Counted from the stretch's first letter, positions 1-13,502 are shown. The stretch: 64,000 nt of DNA from Myxococcales bacterium (GCA_016706545.1 JADJJK010000019.1:112270-176269); one strand, 5' to 3'. A program made the numbers and translations. Notes: generated by a model not told the origin, from the letters alone.

Positions 1-1
1 C

Positions 2-1045
2 CGCTCCACCGTGATGGTGGTGGTGGCGGACCTGGTGGAAGGGCAGCTCCGGCCGCGCGGCGGAGGCTCCGGCGTCGTCGTCGGCAAAGACGGCTCCATC
101 ATCACCAGCTACCACGTGGTCCACGACAAGAACGGCCGCATGCACGACCTGTTCATCATCGGCCGGTACGAGGGCCCTGACCGCGCGCCGCAGCTCTGGT
201 GCGCCGGCAGCCCGAGCCGCAGCAAGCTCCTGCGCGAGCTCGACCTCGCGCTCCTCAAGTGCGATCTCGACCTGGACGGTCGCACCTGGAACCCGGCGTG
301 GACCGGACGCTGGGCCACCTTGCCGGGGGCTCCCGAGGCGGAGATCGAACAAGGCCAGCGGGTCTGGGTGCTGGGCTACCCCGATGTCGGCGGCGGCGGC
401 CTCACCGCGTCGTTTGGCATCGTCGAGGGCTGGACCGGTGAAGATCGAGGCGTGGGGCGCGACTTCATCAAGACGGACGCGTCGATCACGCACGGCAACT
501 CCGGCGGCCCGGTGGTGAACGATCAGGGCGAGCTGGTGGGCATCGCCACCGCGTTCCGCACCAAGATAAAGCTCGACGGCGGCGTCATCGAGACCTCCAA
601 GATCGGGCTGGTCCGCCCGCGCAGCACCGCCGCGGATCTGCTGGCGATCGCCGCCGCCGGGTGGATCCCGCGCGAGGGCAAGACCTCGGTGGTGCTGGAG
701 CCCGACGCGGTGGAGGCCCCTGCCGAGGGCGTGCGCCTCGAGACCCGCGTCCTCGACGCCGCCAACGACAAGCCCATCGCCGACGCCATGCTCATGGTGC
801 TGCGCCCCGGCGTGAAGACCTCCGAGATCGACATGAACCGGCTCGATGACCAGGTGATCTCCTGGGGCCGCTCCAACAGCCAGGGCGAGGTTCGCCTCAA
901 GCAGCCGGTGCCCATCCCTGGCGAGTACAGCGTGGTGGTCTTCGCCAAGGGCTTCACGCCGCTCATCGGCGACCGCGAGCTCCGCCTGTCAGAGACCACG
1001 CCGCCCGGCTACGATCCATGGGGCGCCGTGCGGATGCGGCGGTAG
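2..1045 (+). CDS. S1C trypsin-like serine protease with C-terminal Ig-like domain, 5' partial
   Basis: A DegP/HtrA-like trypsin-fold protease; the reading frame is open to the window edge, so the true start is probably upstream. Counting from the GTG at 11, the triad is visible as His35 (SYHVVHD), Asp78 (ELDLALLK) and Ser164 (HGNSGGPVV). The oxyanion-hole segment and the following GELVGIAT strand are typical of S1C enzymes. No PDZ domain follows. Residues about 228-344 (beginning LETRVLDAANDKP) resemble a carboxypeptidase-regulatory/Ig-like beta sandwich. The substrate is unknown. It converges with the sigma-54 response regulator at 1101. Confidence 0.85.
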   Translation, partial: RSTVMVVVADLVEGQLRPRGGGSGVVVGKDGSIITSYHVVHDKNGRMHDLFIIGRYEGPDRAPQLWCAGSPSRSKLLRELDLALLKCDLDLDGRTWNPAWTGRWATLPGAPEAEIEQGQRVWVLGYPDVGGGGLTASFGIVEGWTGEDRGVGRDFIKTDASITHGNSGGPVVNDQGELVGIATAFRTKIKLDGGVIETSKIGLVRPRSTAADLLAIAAAGWIPREGKTSVVLEPDAVEAPAEGVRLETRVLDAANDKPIADAMLMVLRPGVKTSEIDMNRLDDQVISWGRSNSQGEVRLKQPVPIPGEYSVVVFAKGFTPLIGDRELRLSETTPPGYDPWGAVRMRR

Positions 1046-1100
1046 CAGAAAAGGCGCCGACAGGGCGAGCGCGGCGCCCGCGCGCCACGACGCGCGGCGC

Positions 1101-2440
<1,340 letters not shown>

Positions 2441-2444
<4 letters not shown>

Positions 2445-5347
2445 GGCGTGGGCAGGGTGACGCGGACCACGGTGCCAGCGCCAGGCTCGGTCTCGAGAGC
2501 GATGGTGCCGCCGTGCTCCACGACGATACTGTACACGAGCGCCAGCCCCAGGCCGGTGCCTTCGCCTGGCGGCTTGGTGGTGAAAAACGGCTCCAGCGCG
2601 CGCGCCGCGACCTCTGGCGGCATGCCGGAGCCGTGGTCGCGCACGCACACCTCGACGAGCTGGCCCCGCGCCTGCGCGGTCACCTCCACCTGGCCACCCG
2701 GGGACGAGGCATCGCAGGCGTTGGCCAGGAGGTTCACCAGCACCTGCTCCAGCCGCTGCGCATCGCCCAGCGCGCGCAGCTCCGGCGAGACCTCGGCGGT
2801 CAGCGTCAGCGCCTTGCCAGCGCGCGTCAAGCGCGTCAGCGTGATCGCGTCGGAGACCACCGCCGAGAGCGAGACCGGCACCCGCTCCCCGCTGGCGCCG
2901 CCGGCGTGCGCGTAGCCCACCAGCGCGCGCACGATGCGGTCGATGCGCCCGGTCGCGGAGACGATGGTCTCCAGCCGCTCGCCGACCTCGCCGTCCGCCA
3001 GCTCACGGCGCAGGTTGTCGGCCACCAGCTTGATGCCGGTGAGCGGATTGCCGATCTCGTGCGCCACGCCGGCGGCGAGCCGACCGATGGAGGCCAGCCG
3101 ATCTTGATGCACCACCTGCGCCTCCAGCGCGCGCTGCTCGGTGCGATCTTCGACCAGCAACACCGAGCCGCCTGCGCCCTGCCCCAGCAGCGCGCCCGGA
3201 TCCAGCTCGGAGCGGCCCAGCGAGATGGTGCGCGCGCGCGCGCCCGCGCGTGTGGAGGGCGGCCCGGCCGCGAGCCGCGAGGCGGACAGCACGACCTCCT
3301 GCCGCGCCGCGCCCTGGGCGACGAAGGCCGCGAGCACCTCGCCCCAGGGTGCGGGCAGCGCAGACACCGGCGCCCCGACCGCGGTCTCGGCGGCGACGCC
3401 GGTGATCGCCGACATCGCCGGGTTCCACACCACCACCTCGCTGGCCGAGCCCAGCGTGGCGACGCCCACCGGGAGATCCCCGAGCACGCGCACCAGGTAT
3501 CGCCGCGCGGCGTCAAGCTCCCGCGCTGGCGCCTCCGCGGCGGCGCGATGCTCGGCCACGAAGCGGAGCTGCGCCGACACCAGCTCCTGATTCGGATCGA
3601 GCGGCAGCGCGTCATCCACCGCGGCCCGCGCCGGCAACGGCCCAAGGAGGCCCGACAGGTTGTGCTCCAGGCGGTCGCGCAGGCGCCGCAGCTCCGCAGG
3701 CCGGCGCTCGCCGCGGGTGAGCCCCACCTCCGCCAGCGCGCGCGCCAGCTCGAGCTCGGCCGCCTCGGCGCCCAGCACGCCCGCGAGCCGTTGCCCCAGC
3801 TCCTCGGGCGAGCGGGTGGCCACGCCCGCGCCCTCGCCCACCATCCGGCGCGCGCAGGTGGCGGCCGCCTCGGCCTCCACCGCGCGCTGCGGGCGCAAGA
3901 GTGACACGCCGACGAACACCAGCGCGTTGACGCCCACGGACAGCGTCGTGGTCACGGTCCACAGGTCGCCGGCGAGCCCGAGCGCGCCGAGCACGTCCGC
4001 CTCCAGCCCAAAGAGCGGCGCGACCAGCGTCAGGCTCCACAGCGCGGCCCCGGCGCACAGCCCGGCCAGCGCGCCCCAGGCGGTGGCGCGCGGCCAGAAC
4101 AAGACGCCGAGCACCGCCGGCCCAAGCTGCGCCACCGCCACGAACGAGACCAGCCCCAGATCGGCCAGCCCGGTGCGGCGTCGCAGCCCCAGGTACACCG
4201 CGTAGCCGCCCAGGATGATGAGCGCGATCAGCGCGCGCCGCAGCCACAAGAGCCGCCGGTACAGATCGCCCCGCCGCGCCCAGCCCAGCGCCGGCACCAC
4301 CAGGTGATTCTGAGCCATCGCCGCCAGCGCCACCGTGGTCACCAGGATCATCGCGGTGGCCGCAGACAGCGCGCCCAGGAACACCAGCGCCGAGAGCAGC
4401 GACGAGCCGGAGGCCAGGGCCAGCCCCAGCACGTAGAAGTCCGCGTCTCCGGACAGCCCCAGCGCGCGCCCGGCCCACAGGATGGGCGGCACCGCCGCCG
4501 TCAATACCAGGAGGTATGCAGGGAGCGCCCAGCCGGTGGCCGCCAGCGCGCGCGGCCCCGCGCTCTCGGTGAACGCCAGGTGCCACTGCCGCGGCAGCAA
4601 GAAGCCCGCGCCGGCCGACAGCGCCAGCAAGGCCACCCAGTCGCCGTCGCGCGCCGGCGCCGCCATGGCTCGCAGCTCGCCGGGGTTGTGGGCCAGCCAG
4701 CGCCCCAGCCCGCCGGCGCCGCCGAACACCGACACCAGCGCCCAGATCGCGATGGCCAGGAGCGCCACCACCTTGATCACCGACTCCAGCGCCACCGCCA
4801 GGACCAGGCCGTCGTGCCGCTCGCTCAGCGACACGTGGCGCGCGCCGTACAGCATGCCAAAGCCGGCCAGCGCCACCGAGATCAGCAGCCCCAGCTCCAC
4901 GGACGCCTCCCCGGTGAGCCCCGCCACCGAGACCACCAGCGCGCGGAGCTGCAGCGCCTGATACGGCAAGCTGCCCAGCAGCAGGAACGCCGCCACCGCG
5001 ACCCCCAGCCCGCGGCTCTGGTAGCGATAGGCCAGCAGGTCGGCCAGCGACGCGAGCTGGCGCGCGCGCACCAGCCGGTGCAGCGGCGCCCACACCAGCG
5101 GCAAGAGCGCGCAGGAGGCGGTCACGCCCAGGTAGATCGCCAGATAGCGCCAGCCCTCGCGCGCCGCGAAGCCGACCGAGCCAAAGTAGCTCCACGACGT
5201 GGCGTACACGCCCAGCGCCAGCGCCGCCACCAGCGGTCGCCGCGACAGCGCGCGCGCGGGCGCCCAGCGGTCGCCCAGGCGCGCCACCAGAAACAGCGTG
5301 CCCAGGTAGCCGAGCGTGAGCACCAGCAACGCGGCGGGGGAGAGCAT
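2441..5347 (-). CDS. SSS-domain sensor histidine kinase (CbrA-like)
   Basis: 968 residues from the ATG at 5347. The N-terminal half is a sodium:solute-symporter (SSS/PutP-like) region with about a dozen hydrophobic segments (residues about 1-480). A linker and a PAS domain (around LGDLPVGVATLG) follow. The kinase core has the H-box AAGVAHEIGNPLTG near residue 755, N-box NLLANACDAS, G1 DHGSGMP and G2 GTGLGLALVYS. The family (CbrA, CrbS) couples transport or sensing of a small organic solute to carbon-source gene control. The start overlaps the small upstream gene (TGATG) and the stop overlaps the regulator GTG, so the three are co-translated. The sensed ligand cannot be read from sequence. Confidence 0.93.
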
Positions 5348-5529
5348 CACCGCGCGTCCGGCTCCCGTACGAGCCACGCCATCGCCCCGATGATCGGCGC
5401 CCACACCGCGAACGGCAACCACCACGGCCCCGCGTCACGCGCCCACAGCCCGCGCAGCGGGGTGGCAAAGAGCATCACCACCAGCGCCACCAGCGCCACC
5501 GCGGCGGCCCGCGAGCGAAGACCCGGCAT
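5347..5529 (-). CDS. small two-helix membrane protein upstream of SSS kinase (CbrX-like by position)
   Basis: 60 residues from ATG 5529 with two hydrophobic helices (AAAVALVALVVMLF and WWLPFAVWAPIIGAMAWLV) and a charged tail. Its TGA shares one base with the ATG of the kinase gene (TGATG), a coupling signal. Small membrane ORFs precede SSS transporters and CbrA-type kinases in many genomes, for example cbrX in Pseudomonas and yhdT before panF. Sequence similarity to these was not tested, so the assignment rests on position and topology. A possible role is assembly or regulation of the kinase membrane domain. Confidence 0.7.
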   Translation of the reverse strand: MPGLRSRAAAVALVALVVMLFATPLRGLWARDAGPWWLPFAVWAPIIGAMAWLVREPDAR

Positions 5530-5704
5530 GACGCGATCATCGATGCCGCGCCGCGTGATTACAAGCCGTGCCCGCGCGGGTTTGCTCGGCGTGGGCTCGC
5601 CCGCCGCGCCCACGGTTCCGGCGGCCCCGGCGCAGCAGCCGCCTGCGCCGCAGAGGGGCTACGATCCAGGTTGCACCGACCCCGGGGATAGCGAACGATA
5701 GGGC

Positions 5705-6742
5705 ATGTCTCGCTGGTGGCTCGTGGTCTTGCTGGGGTGGCTCGCGCTGACCCACGCGATTGTGCAGGAAGAGAGAGACGACGACGCGGAGCAGGCCGCG
5801 CTGGCGGCCAGGCCTCCGGTGTACAAGTGCGACTACTCGCTCGTGGCGGTCCCCGAACCTGATCTGAGCGGCGAGGACGCGCACATGCATCCTCAGGTCC
5901 TGCCCGACCACCCAGCGCCAGCGGTCGCGCCCGCGCCAGCGCCCGCGGTCACGGGGCTGCTCGTCGCCGTCGCGCCGCCTCACCCGAGCGGCCCGTCGCC
6001 AGCCAAGGTGATGTTCGCCGCGGAGCTGGGACCGGAGGTGGCCGCTCTGAGGTTCAGGTTCTCCCAGGCCGGGCGCGCGTGGACCGTCAGCGTCGCTCGC
6101 GATCGCTGGGACACGCCGGAGGTCGCCTGTGGCTTCGGCTTTCCGTTCCTCGCCGGCTCCATGGTGGACGCGGAGATCCACACCGTGGACGTGCAGGGCA
6201 AGCTCAGCGCCCCGTTCCAGCGCACCACTGGCGTGCTGGAGCTCCCGCCATCTGCCTACTACGAGCGGTGCCGCCACGCGACCTCGCCGCTCCTGCTCCT
6301 CAGCCTGCTGCTGGGGCTCCTGTCGTGCGCGGTGCTTGCCATCGCCGCGCTCAAGCTGATCTTGCGGCGCGCGCGGATCGAGCAGGCGACCGCGGTGCCC
6401 TCGACACCCTACGTGGCGTCCCGCATCGCCGCGGGCACGCTCCAGCAACAAGGCCGCCTGGCCGCGATGTTCTTCATCGTCGCGGTCGGGACCATGATCA
6501 CGTACCCGCAGGCGGCTGCGCTGGCGGTCGTCGCCGCGCTCAGCGGCCTGGTCGCGATGCAGCGCTGGGACCGCGCGCGGCTGGTGCTGCAGCTCGCGGC
6601 GAGCCCGCTGGCCCACGTGGAGCTGCGCGACCTCCGCCTCATCATCGCCGATGGCGTGCGCGCCACCACGCTCGACACCCGCCCTGCCGCGCTGAAAAAG
6701 GCGCTGTGCGCCGAGGTGCCCGCCGTGCAAGCGCGGCGCTGA
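5705..6742 (+). CDS. conserved-looking membrane protein of unknown function
   Basis: 345 residues. There is a hydrophobic N-terminal signal or anchor (MSRWWLVVLLGWLALTHA), then a Pro/Ala-rich stretch around residues 75-105. A probable extracytoplasmic beta domain follows (about 95-180). Near residues 195-220 and 245-285 are three hydrophobic segments, followed by a cytoplasmic tail (ELRDLRLIIADGVRATTLD). The family was not recognised. It is divergent from the cbrXAB-like operon, with a 175-bp shared upstream region. The large opposite-strand frame here was rejected because its composition is Arg/His/Gly-rich shadow. Confidence 0.7.
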   Translation: MSRWWLVVLLGWLALTHAIVQEERDDDAEQAALAARPPVYKCDYSLVAVPEPDLSGEDAHMHPQVLPDHPAPAVAPAPAPAVTGLLVAVAPPHPSGPSPAKVMFAAELGPEVAALRFRFSQAGRAWTVSVARDRWDTPEVACGFGFPFLAGSMVDAEIHTVDVQGKLSAPFQRTTGVLELPPSAYYERCRHATSPLLLLSLLLGLLSCAVLAIAALKLILRRARIEQATAVPSTPYVASRIAAGTLQQQGRLAAMFFIVAVGTMITYPQAAALAVVAALSGLVAMQRWDRARLVLQLAASPLAHVELRDLRLIIADGVRATTLDTRPAALKKALCAEVPAVQARR

Positions 6743-6856
6743 GCGCGCCCGCCGCCGCCAGGTGGCCGCCGCAAATTCTCCGGGGCTCGACCTTCCTCGC
6801 CGCCGGCCGCGTGCTAGCGAAGAGGCACCGGCGCGCGCCGGCGAGGTGAGGCTCTC

Positions 6857-7771
6857 ATGAAGATCCTGTTCTGCGGCTCCGGCTGGCGTCCCATCGTCGA
6901 CTTCATCGAGGCGCGGATCCCGGCGCAGCACCAGTTCGTGCGCTGGGACCTGCAGACCCCGCTGGCGCAGCTCGTGAGCGACGTCGAGGTCCTGCTGCCC
7001 TCCAACGCCCGCGTCGACGCGGCGGTGCTCGCGGCGGCCCCTGCCCTGCGCCTGATCCAGCAACCCGCGGTGGGCACCGACAGCATCGACCTGGCCACCG
7101 CGCGCGCCCGAGGCATCCCGGTCTGCAACTCGCCGGGCGTCAACCACATCGCCGTCGCCGAGCTGGCGCTGCTGCTGATCCTGGCGCTCGCCCGCCGCCT
7201 GCCCGCGGCGCAGCGGGCGTTTCGCGATCGGGTGCTGGGCGGCGTCCTGGGCCACCAGCTCGCCGGGCGCGTGCTCGGCATCATCGGGCCTGGCCGCTCG
7301 GGCCAGGCGCTCGCCGAGCGCGCCGCCGCGCTGGGCCTGGGCGTGCGCACGCTGGGCCGCGGCGCCACCGACGAGGAGCGCCGCGCCTTCTTCGGCGCGT
7401 GCGACATCATCAGCGTCCACTGCCCGCTCAACGAGCAGACCCGCGGCCTCATCGACGCGGCGGCCCTGGCCGCCATGAAGCCAGGCGTCCACCTCATCAA
7501 CGTCGCGCGCGGCCCCGTGCTGGATCGCGCGGCGGTCCTGGCCGCGCTGCGCGCCGGCAAGCTCGGCGGCCTGGGCGTGGACGTCCACTGGGACCATCCC
7601 TGGAACCCCGAGGACGAGCTCTATCGCGACGACCGCGTGCTGGCGCTGCCGCACCTGGGCGGCTCCACCGAAGAGGCCGCCGCCAACATCACCGAGATCC
7701 TGCTGGAGAACCTGGGCAGGCTCAAGCGCGGCGAGCCCTTGCTCCACCGCGTGGACGTGCCCGGCACCTGA
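6857..7771 (+). CDS. D-isomer-specific 2-hydroxyacid dehydrogenase family protein
   Basis: 304 residues, with an RBS-like GAGG just before the ATG. The two-lobed NAD(P)-dependent D-2-hydroxyacid dehydrogenase fold is visible: the substrate lobe (residues 1-95), then the Rossmann lobe beginning RVLGIIGPGRSGQALAE. The Arg-containing NVARGPVLD and the catalytic-His segment ALPHLGGSTEEA are present. The dinucleotide loop is GPGRSG instead of the common GxGxxG, so cofactor preference is uncertain. The family reduces 2-oxoacids or oxidises D-2-hydroxyacids (lactate, glycerate, phosphoglycerate). It is somewhat shorter than typical SerA or LdhA enzymes and has no ACT domain. The exact substrate is unknown. 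Confidence 0.88.
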   Translation: MKILFCGSGWRPIVDFIEARIPAQHQFVRWDLQTPLAQLVSDVEVLLPSNARVDAAVLAAAPALRLIQQPAVGTDSIDLATARARGIPVCNSPGVNHIAVAELALLLILALARRLPAAQRAFRDRVLGGVLGHQLAGRVLGIIGPGRSGQALAERAAALGLGVRTLGRGATDEERRAFFGACDIISVHCPLNEQTRGLIDAAALAAMKPGVHLINVARGPVLDRAAVLAALRAGKLGGLGVDVHWDHPWNPEDELYRDDRVLALPHLGGSTEEAAANITEILLENLGRLKRGEPLLHRVDVPGT

Positions 7772-8234
7772 GCGGGCCAAGCGCGGCCCGGCGGTGAAGC
7801 TCGTCACACCGATCGAGGCTTCGCCCATGACGGCGCGCTACGCCCCACTACAGCTCGCCCGCCACACGCATGCGCGCGCCCGCGCGCCGCGGCCATCGCG
7901 CTCCGAATGATGGCTCCACCCCGCAACTGTGCGGACTCGTCGCCGCGATGAGCCAGCAGAGCACAATCGCTCAGGCAAGCTGTCAGTAGAAACCAAGCAC
8001 CGCATCCTGCAACCTCGCCGTGCGGGCTGGGTCTTCCTCCCGACCGCGGAGTTCCCCGCGGGTCTATCCCCGACGCCGCGGCGGCGAGCGTTCGGCGAGC
8101 TCTCGCCGGCGCTCGTCGGCGTTCGTCGGGCGCTCGTCGGGCGCTCGCCGGGCGTTCGCCGGCGCTCGTCGGGCGCTCGCCGGGCTCGTCACCGCCACGA
8201 CGTCACCAATTGTCCCTCTCTCATGGAGCCTGTC
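7772..8234. other. intergenic spacer with short tandem repeats
   Basis: 463 bp without a convincing gene. The open frame running in from 7929 lacks protein-like composition until the signal peptide at 8235. The middle of the spacer holds a degenerate tandem array of GCGCTCGTCGG-like units. Confidence 0.6.
8087..8191. repeat. degenerate 10-11 bp tandem array
   Basis: About nine imperfect head-to-tail units of the type GCGCTCGTCGG / GCGTTCGCCGG. The units are contiguous with no spacers, so this is a minisatellite and not CRISPR. It lies just upstream of the CxxCH secreted protein gene. Confidence 0.75.
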
Positions 8235-9638
8235 ATGCCTTCTCTTCTTCGCAGATCTTTATCTGTCTCTTTCCCGGTCTCGTCGTCTGGAGTTGCCGCC
8301 GTCTCCGTGCCATCGCGCGCGGCGTGGCTAGCCTGCCTGCTGGCCGCGGGCGCGCTCGCCCCCACCGCGTGCGCGGATCTGGAAGAGGACGCCGCGGTGG
8401 TGGAGACCGATCCGCCCGTCGATGACGGCGAGGTCATCGTCCAGGCCGGAGAGCCCTCGCTGGCTGCCCCGCAGCCGGACGCCGCGCCTTCGGCGGCCTG
8501 CACGGTCGCCGTCACCCCCGCGTCGCAGCTCATGATCACCGCCCTCCCGGTGGTCAACGATCCCGTGCGCACCAAGTGGACCGGCTCGGTCACCAGCGCC
8601 TCGGATGGAGCCTGGCACTTCGGCCGACTGATGACCCAGATGGCAGGCGCCAATGATCCCACCACGTTCGTCCGGAGCTGGCTGGCGCAATGGGAGAGCA
8701 CCGTCGGGGTCAATGGCTGGGGAGTACCGGCGCGGCCCGCCATCGCCAGCCAGGTCCTTGCGTCCTGGCCCAAGACCGCCGCCGGCAAGCTAGACCTCAC
8801 CAAGGCGCCGATGCGCCTCTTGGCCATCGTCAACCGCTTCGATCTCCGCTCCGCCGGCAACGCGGGCGAAGGCCGCTTCATCTTCGGCGTGCTCGGCCAG
8901 GGCGGCGTTGCCCTGCCCTTCACGGTCATCCTCGAATACAAGCTGCCCGCCGCCTCCGCCGCGGAGGTCAAGGCCTGGGCCCACCTGTGGCGAGCTCTGG
9001 GCACCACCACGGCTGGCTCCGCAGCGTACCGCGCACAGCTCCAGGCCATCACGGACAAGTTCGCCCGCAAGGGAGCCGCCCCGGGCCGCATCAACGGCAG
9101 CGCCATCTCGCAGGTCCGCACCAACGAGAACGCGCTCAACCCGATCTGGGAGCTGCGCGAGTTCAGGCTGACCACCGCAGGTCAGCTCCGCATGGTGGCT
9201 CCGGCGCTGACCCCAGCAGACAGCACGCCCAACTTCAACAACACGGCCACGCTGGCCAGCTTCATGAACCAGAACGCCGCGGCCATCAAGGCGCAGACTC
9301 ACACCGTGCCCACGACCTTTGGCGGCGCGCTCTTTAGCAGCGGGCGAGTGCTCAACCGCATCGACTTCTGGAACGCGCCCGGCATCACGGACTCGACCTT
9401 GCGCCACCGCTTCTCCATCAACACCTGCGACGGCTGTCATGGGGAAGAGACCGCCACGCCGTTTCTGCACGTGTCGCCCCGCGGCGCCACCGAGACCGCG
9501 CCGCTCTCGGCCTTCCTGACCGGCACCACCGTCCCCGATCCGGTCACCGGCATCCTCGATCCGAGCACCTTCCGCACCTTCAATGAGCTGGCCAGCCGAG
9601 CCACCGTCTTGAAGACCTTCCTCTGCGCCAACCCCTGA
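8235..9638 (+). CDS. secreted mono-haem (CxxCH) protein of unknown function
   Basis: 467 residues from ATG 8235, chosen because GGAG lies 6 nt upstream; an in-frame ATG at 8223 has no RBS. The signal peptide ends near LAPTACADLEE and may be an imperfect lipobox. A Pro/Asp-rich linker follows, then a long domain containing APMRLLAIVNRFDLR and NALNPIWELREF. A single c-type haem site is present (NTCDGCHGEE, near residue 410). This type of large secreted protein with one late CxxCH site is common in myxobacterial genomes. The redox partner is unknown. The gene stands alone between spacers. Confidence 0.8.
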   Translation: MPSLLRRSLSVSFPVSSSGVAAVSVPSRAAWLACLLAAGALAPTACADLEEDAAVVETDPPVDDGEVIVQAGEPSLAAPQPDAAPSAACTVAVTPASQLMITALPVVNDPVRTKWTGSVTSASDGAWHFGRLMTQMAGANDPTTFVRSWLAQWESTVGVNGWGVPARPAIASQVLASWPKTAAGKLDLTKAPMRLLAIVNRFDLRSAGNAGEGRFIFGVLGQGGVALPFTVILEYKLPAASAAEVKAWAHLWRALGTTTAGSAAYRAQLQAITDKFARKGAAPGRINGSAISQVRTNENALNPIWELREFRLTTAGQLRMVAPALTPADSTPNFNNTATLASFMNQNAAAIKAQTHTVPTTFGGALFSSGRVLNRIDFWNAPGITDSTLRHRFSINTCDGCHGEETATPFLHVSPRGATETAPLSAFLTGTTVPDPVTGILDPSTFRTFNELASRATVLKTFLCANP

Positions 9639-9988
9639 GCGTCGCAACACGCCGGCCAGGCGTCAACACGCCCTTCACGCCCCTCACGCCCCTGCCCCCG
9701 CGCCGCGGCACACCGCCGTGACGTCTCGCTATTTTTCAGCGCCCCACCCGGGCGCCATGGCCCCGGTCGGACCTGCCGGGATTACGCCGTTTCCGACGTC
9801 TTTTCGACGACGCACCCGAGGTACGTGGCCCGGCGCCGGGCGGATCGCTCGGCGCTGACTGCGACGCGCGGCCCCGTTGGGGCATCCAAGCCCATGAGGT
9901 CCGCGCCCCAAGGCGTTGCCCTGCCTGGCCTTTTGTGGTTCATTCCGCGGCGATTGCGACGGATTATCGGTCTTTTCATGAGGTCAAG
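9639..9988. other. intergenic region upstream of sdhCAB
   Basis: 350 bp with no gene. It starts with a CACGCCCTT/CACGCCCCT-like short repeat (about 9667-9700), and the remainder should hold the sdh promoter. No convincing -35/-10 pair was found. A TGAGG Shine-Dalgarno sits 5 nt before the sdhC ATG. Confidence 0.5.
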
Positions 9989-10678
9989 ATGAGCTGGTTT
10001 TCTTCCTACGTCCGCTCGTCGATCGGCGCCAAGCAGGTGATGGCCGCGACCGGCCTGGCCATGGTGCTCTTTGCGATCGTACACATGCTCGGACATCTCG
10101 GGATGTTCAGCGGGCAGGACGCTTACAACGCGTACGCCCACTTCCTGCAGACCCTCGGTGGCCCCAAGTGGATCGCCCGCGGCGGCTTGCTCGCCGTGTT
10201 CGTGGTCCACGTCGCCTCGGCCATGCGGCTGGTCGCGCGCAACCGCGCCGCGCGCCCGGTGGCGTACGCGGTGTACAAGCCAGTGCGCTCCACCCTGATG
10301 AGCCGCACCATGGCGATGACCGGCCTCGTCCTCCTGGCCTTCATCATCTATCACCTGCTCCACTTCACGCTGGGCATGGTGCAGCCGGAGTTCTTCCACA
10401 AGCTGGACCAGGCGGGCCGCTACGACGCCTACAGCATGTTCGTGCGCGGCTTCCAGAACGTGGGGATCTTCGCCAGCTACCTGGTGGCGATCCTGCTTTT
10501 GTCCTTGCACCTGGGCCACGGCGCCTCGAGCTGGCTGCAGTCGCTGGGCCTGCGCCACCCCAAGTACAGCCCCAAGCTGGACAAGCTCGGCCCCGCGATC
10601 TCCCTGATCCTCTTCCTCGGCTACATGGCACCGCCCACCGCGGTGCTGCTTGGCCTCATCAAGTTGCCCGGCGCCTAG
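9989..10678 (+). CDS. sdhC: succinate dehydrogenase cytochrome b subunit (b558 family)
   Basis: 229 residues from ATG 9989, preceded by TGAGG. Five hydrophobic helices with His residues in membrane segments (AIVHMLGHLG, VVHVASAMRL, IIYHLLHFTLG, LSLHLGHGAS) fit the di-haem single-subunit anchor of Bacillus/Wolinella-type succinate:quinone oxidoreductase. These haem-ligand candidates are inferred from family knowledge. It anchors SdhAB to the inner membrane and passes electrons to menaquinone or another quinone. First gene of sdhCAB; sdhA begins 49 bp after its stop. Confidence 0.94.
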   Translation: MSWFSSYVRSSIGAKQVMAATGLAMVLFAIVHMLGHLGMFSGQDAYNAYAHFLQTLGGPKWIARGGLLAVFVVHVASAMRLVARNRAARPVAYAVYKPVRSTLMSRTMAMTGLVLLAFIIYHLLHFTLGMVQPEFFHKLDQAGRYDAYSMFVRGFQNVGIFASYLVAILLLSLHLGHGASSWLQSLGLRHPKYSPKLDKLGPAISLILFLGYMAPPTAVLLGLIKLPGA

Positions 10679-10727
10679 GCCCGCACCTGATCTCCACGGA
10701 CAGCCAACGGCAAGCCAAGGAAACGCC

Positions 10728-12644
<1,917 letters not shown>

Positions 12645-12655
12645 GGAAGGAAGAC

Positions 12656-13441
12656 ATGTCCACCATGAACCTCACCGTCCATGTCTGGCGTCAGAAGGAC
12701 GCCAGGAGCCCCGGCAAGATGGTCCCCTACAAGGTCTCCGGGGTCAGCGAGCACGCCTCGTTCCTGGAGATGCTCGATGTGCTCAACGAGCAGCTCATCG
12801 ACAAGGGCGAAGAGCCGATCGCGTTCGACCACGACTGCCGCGAGGGCATCTGCGGCATGTGCTCGCTGATGATCGACGGCCGCCCGCACGGCGGTCAGGC
12901 TGGCACCACCACCTGCCAGCTCCACATGCGCAAGTTCAAGAACGGCGACGAGATCTACGTCGAGCCGTGGCGCGCCGCCGCCTTCCCGGTGCTGCGCGAC
13001 CTGTGCGTGGACCGCACCGCCTTCGAGAAGGTGCAGCAGGCCGGCGGCTTCGTCACCGCCAACGTCGGCTCGGCGCCCGACGCCAACTCGGTGCCCATCG
13101 CCAAGGAGGCCGCGGATCGCGCCTTCGAGGCGGCGGCCTGCATCGGCTGCGGCGCCTGCGTGGCCGCCTGCCCCAACGGCTCCGCCATGCTGTACGTGGC
13201 CGCCAAGCTGACCCACCTGCACATGCTGCCGCAGGGCCAGCCGGAGCGCCTGCACCGCGCCCAGGCCATGGTCAACGCCATGGACGCCGCCGGCTTTGGC
13301 AACTGCTCCAACCACTACGAGTGCGAGGCCGCCTGCCCCAAGGACATCTCACGCGACACCATCGCGCTGATGAACCGGGACTTCACCAAGGGCACCTTCG
13401 CCCACCGCCCGCGCGACACCAAGGGCGACGGCGCAGGCTGA
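12656..13441 (+). CDS. sdhB: succinate dehydrogenase/fumarate reductase iron-sulfur subunit
   Basis: 261 residues from ATG 12656, preceded by GAGGAAGG and 11 bp after sdhA. [2Fe-2S] ligands lie in CREGICGMC with a following Cys in TTTCQLH. The [4Fe-4S] motif is CIGCGACVAACP. The third cluster is in CSNHYECEAACPKDI, all Cys present. It transfers electrons from SdhA FAD to the cytochrome b anchor. The operon ends here and converges with the MFS gene; the 61-bp gap has only a weak CCAAC/GTTGG hairpin. Confidence 0.96.
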   Translation: MSTMNLTVHVWRQKDARSPGKMVPYKVSGVSEHASFLEMLDVLNEQLIDKGEEPIAFDHDCREGICGMCSLMIDGRPHGGQAGTTTCQLHMRKFKNGDEIYVEPWRAAAFPVLRDLCVDRTAFEKVQQAGGFVTANVGSAPDANSVPIAKEAADRAFEAAACIGCGACVAACPNGSAMLYVAAKLTHLHMLPQGQPERLHRAQAMVNAMDAAGFGNCSNHYECEAACPKDISRDTIALMNRDFTKGTFAHRPRDTKGDGAG

Positions 13442-13502
13442 ACCCTTCGGGCAAGTGGGCGGCTAGCTCACCAACTCACTGAATGGTTGGCTGACGACTG
13501 GA

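Noticed and set aside
5537..7828. 763-codon open frame on the minus strand
   Set aside because: Composition is Arg/His/Gly/Gln-rich shadow of the two real plus-strand genes (membrane protein and 2-hydroxyacid dehydrogenase); no domain is recognisable.
8087..8191. CRISPR-like repeats
   Set aside because: Degenerate 10-11 bp tandem units without spacers.
9912..9945. -35/-10 promoter TTGCCC-N17-TTCATT before sdhC
   Set aside because: Only about half of the -10 positions fit the consensus; not distinguishable from chance.
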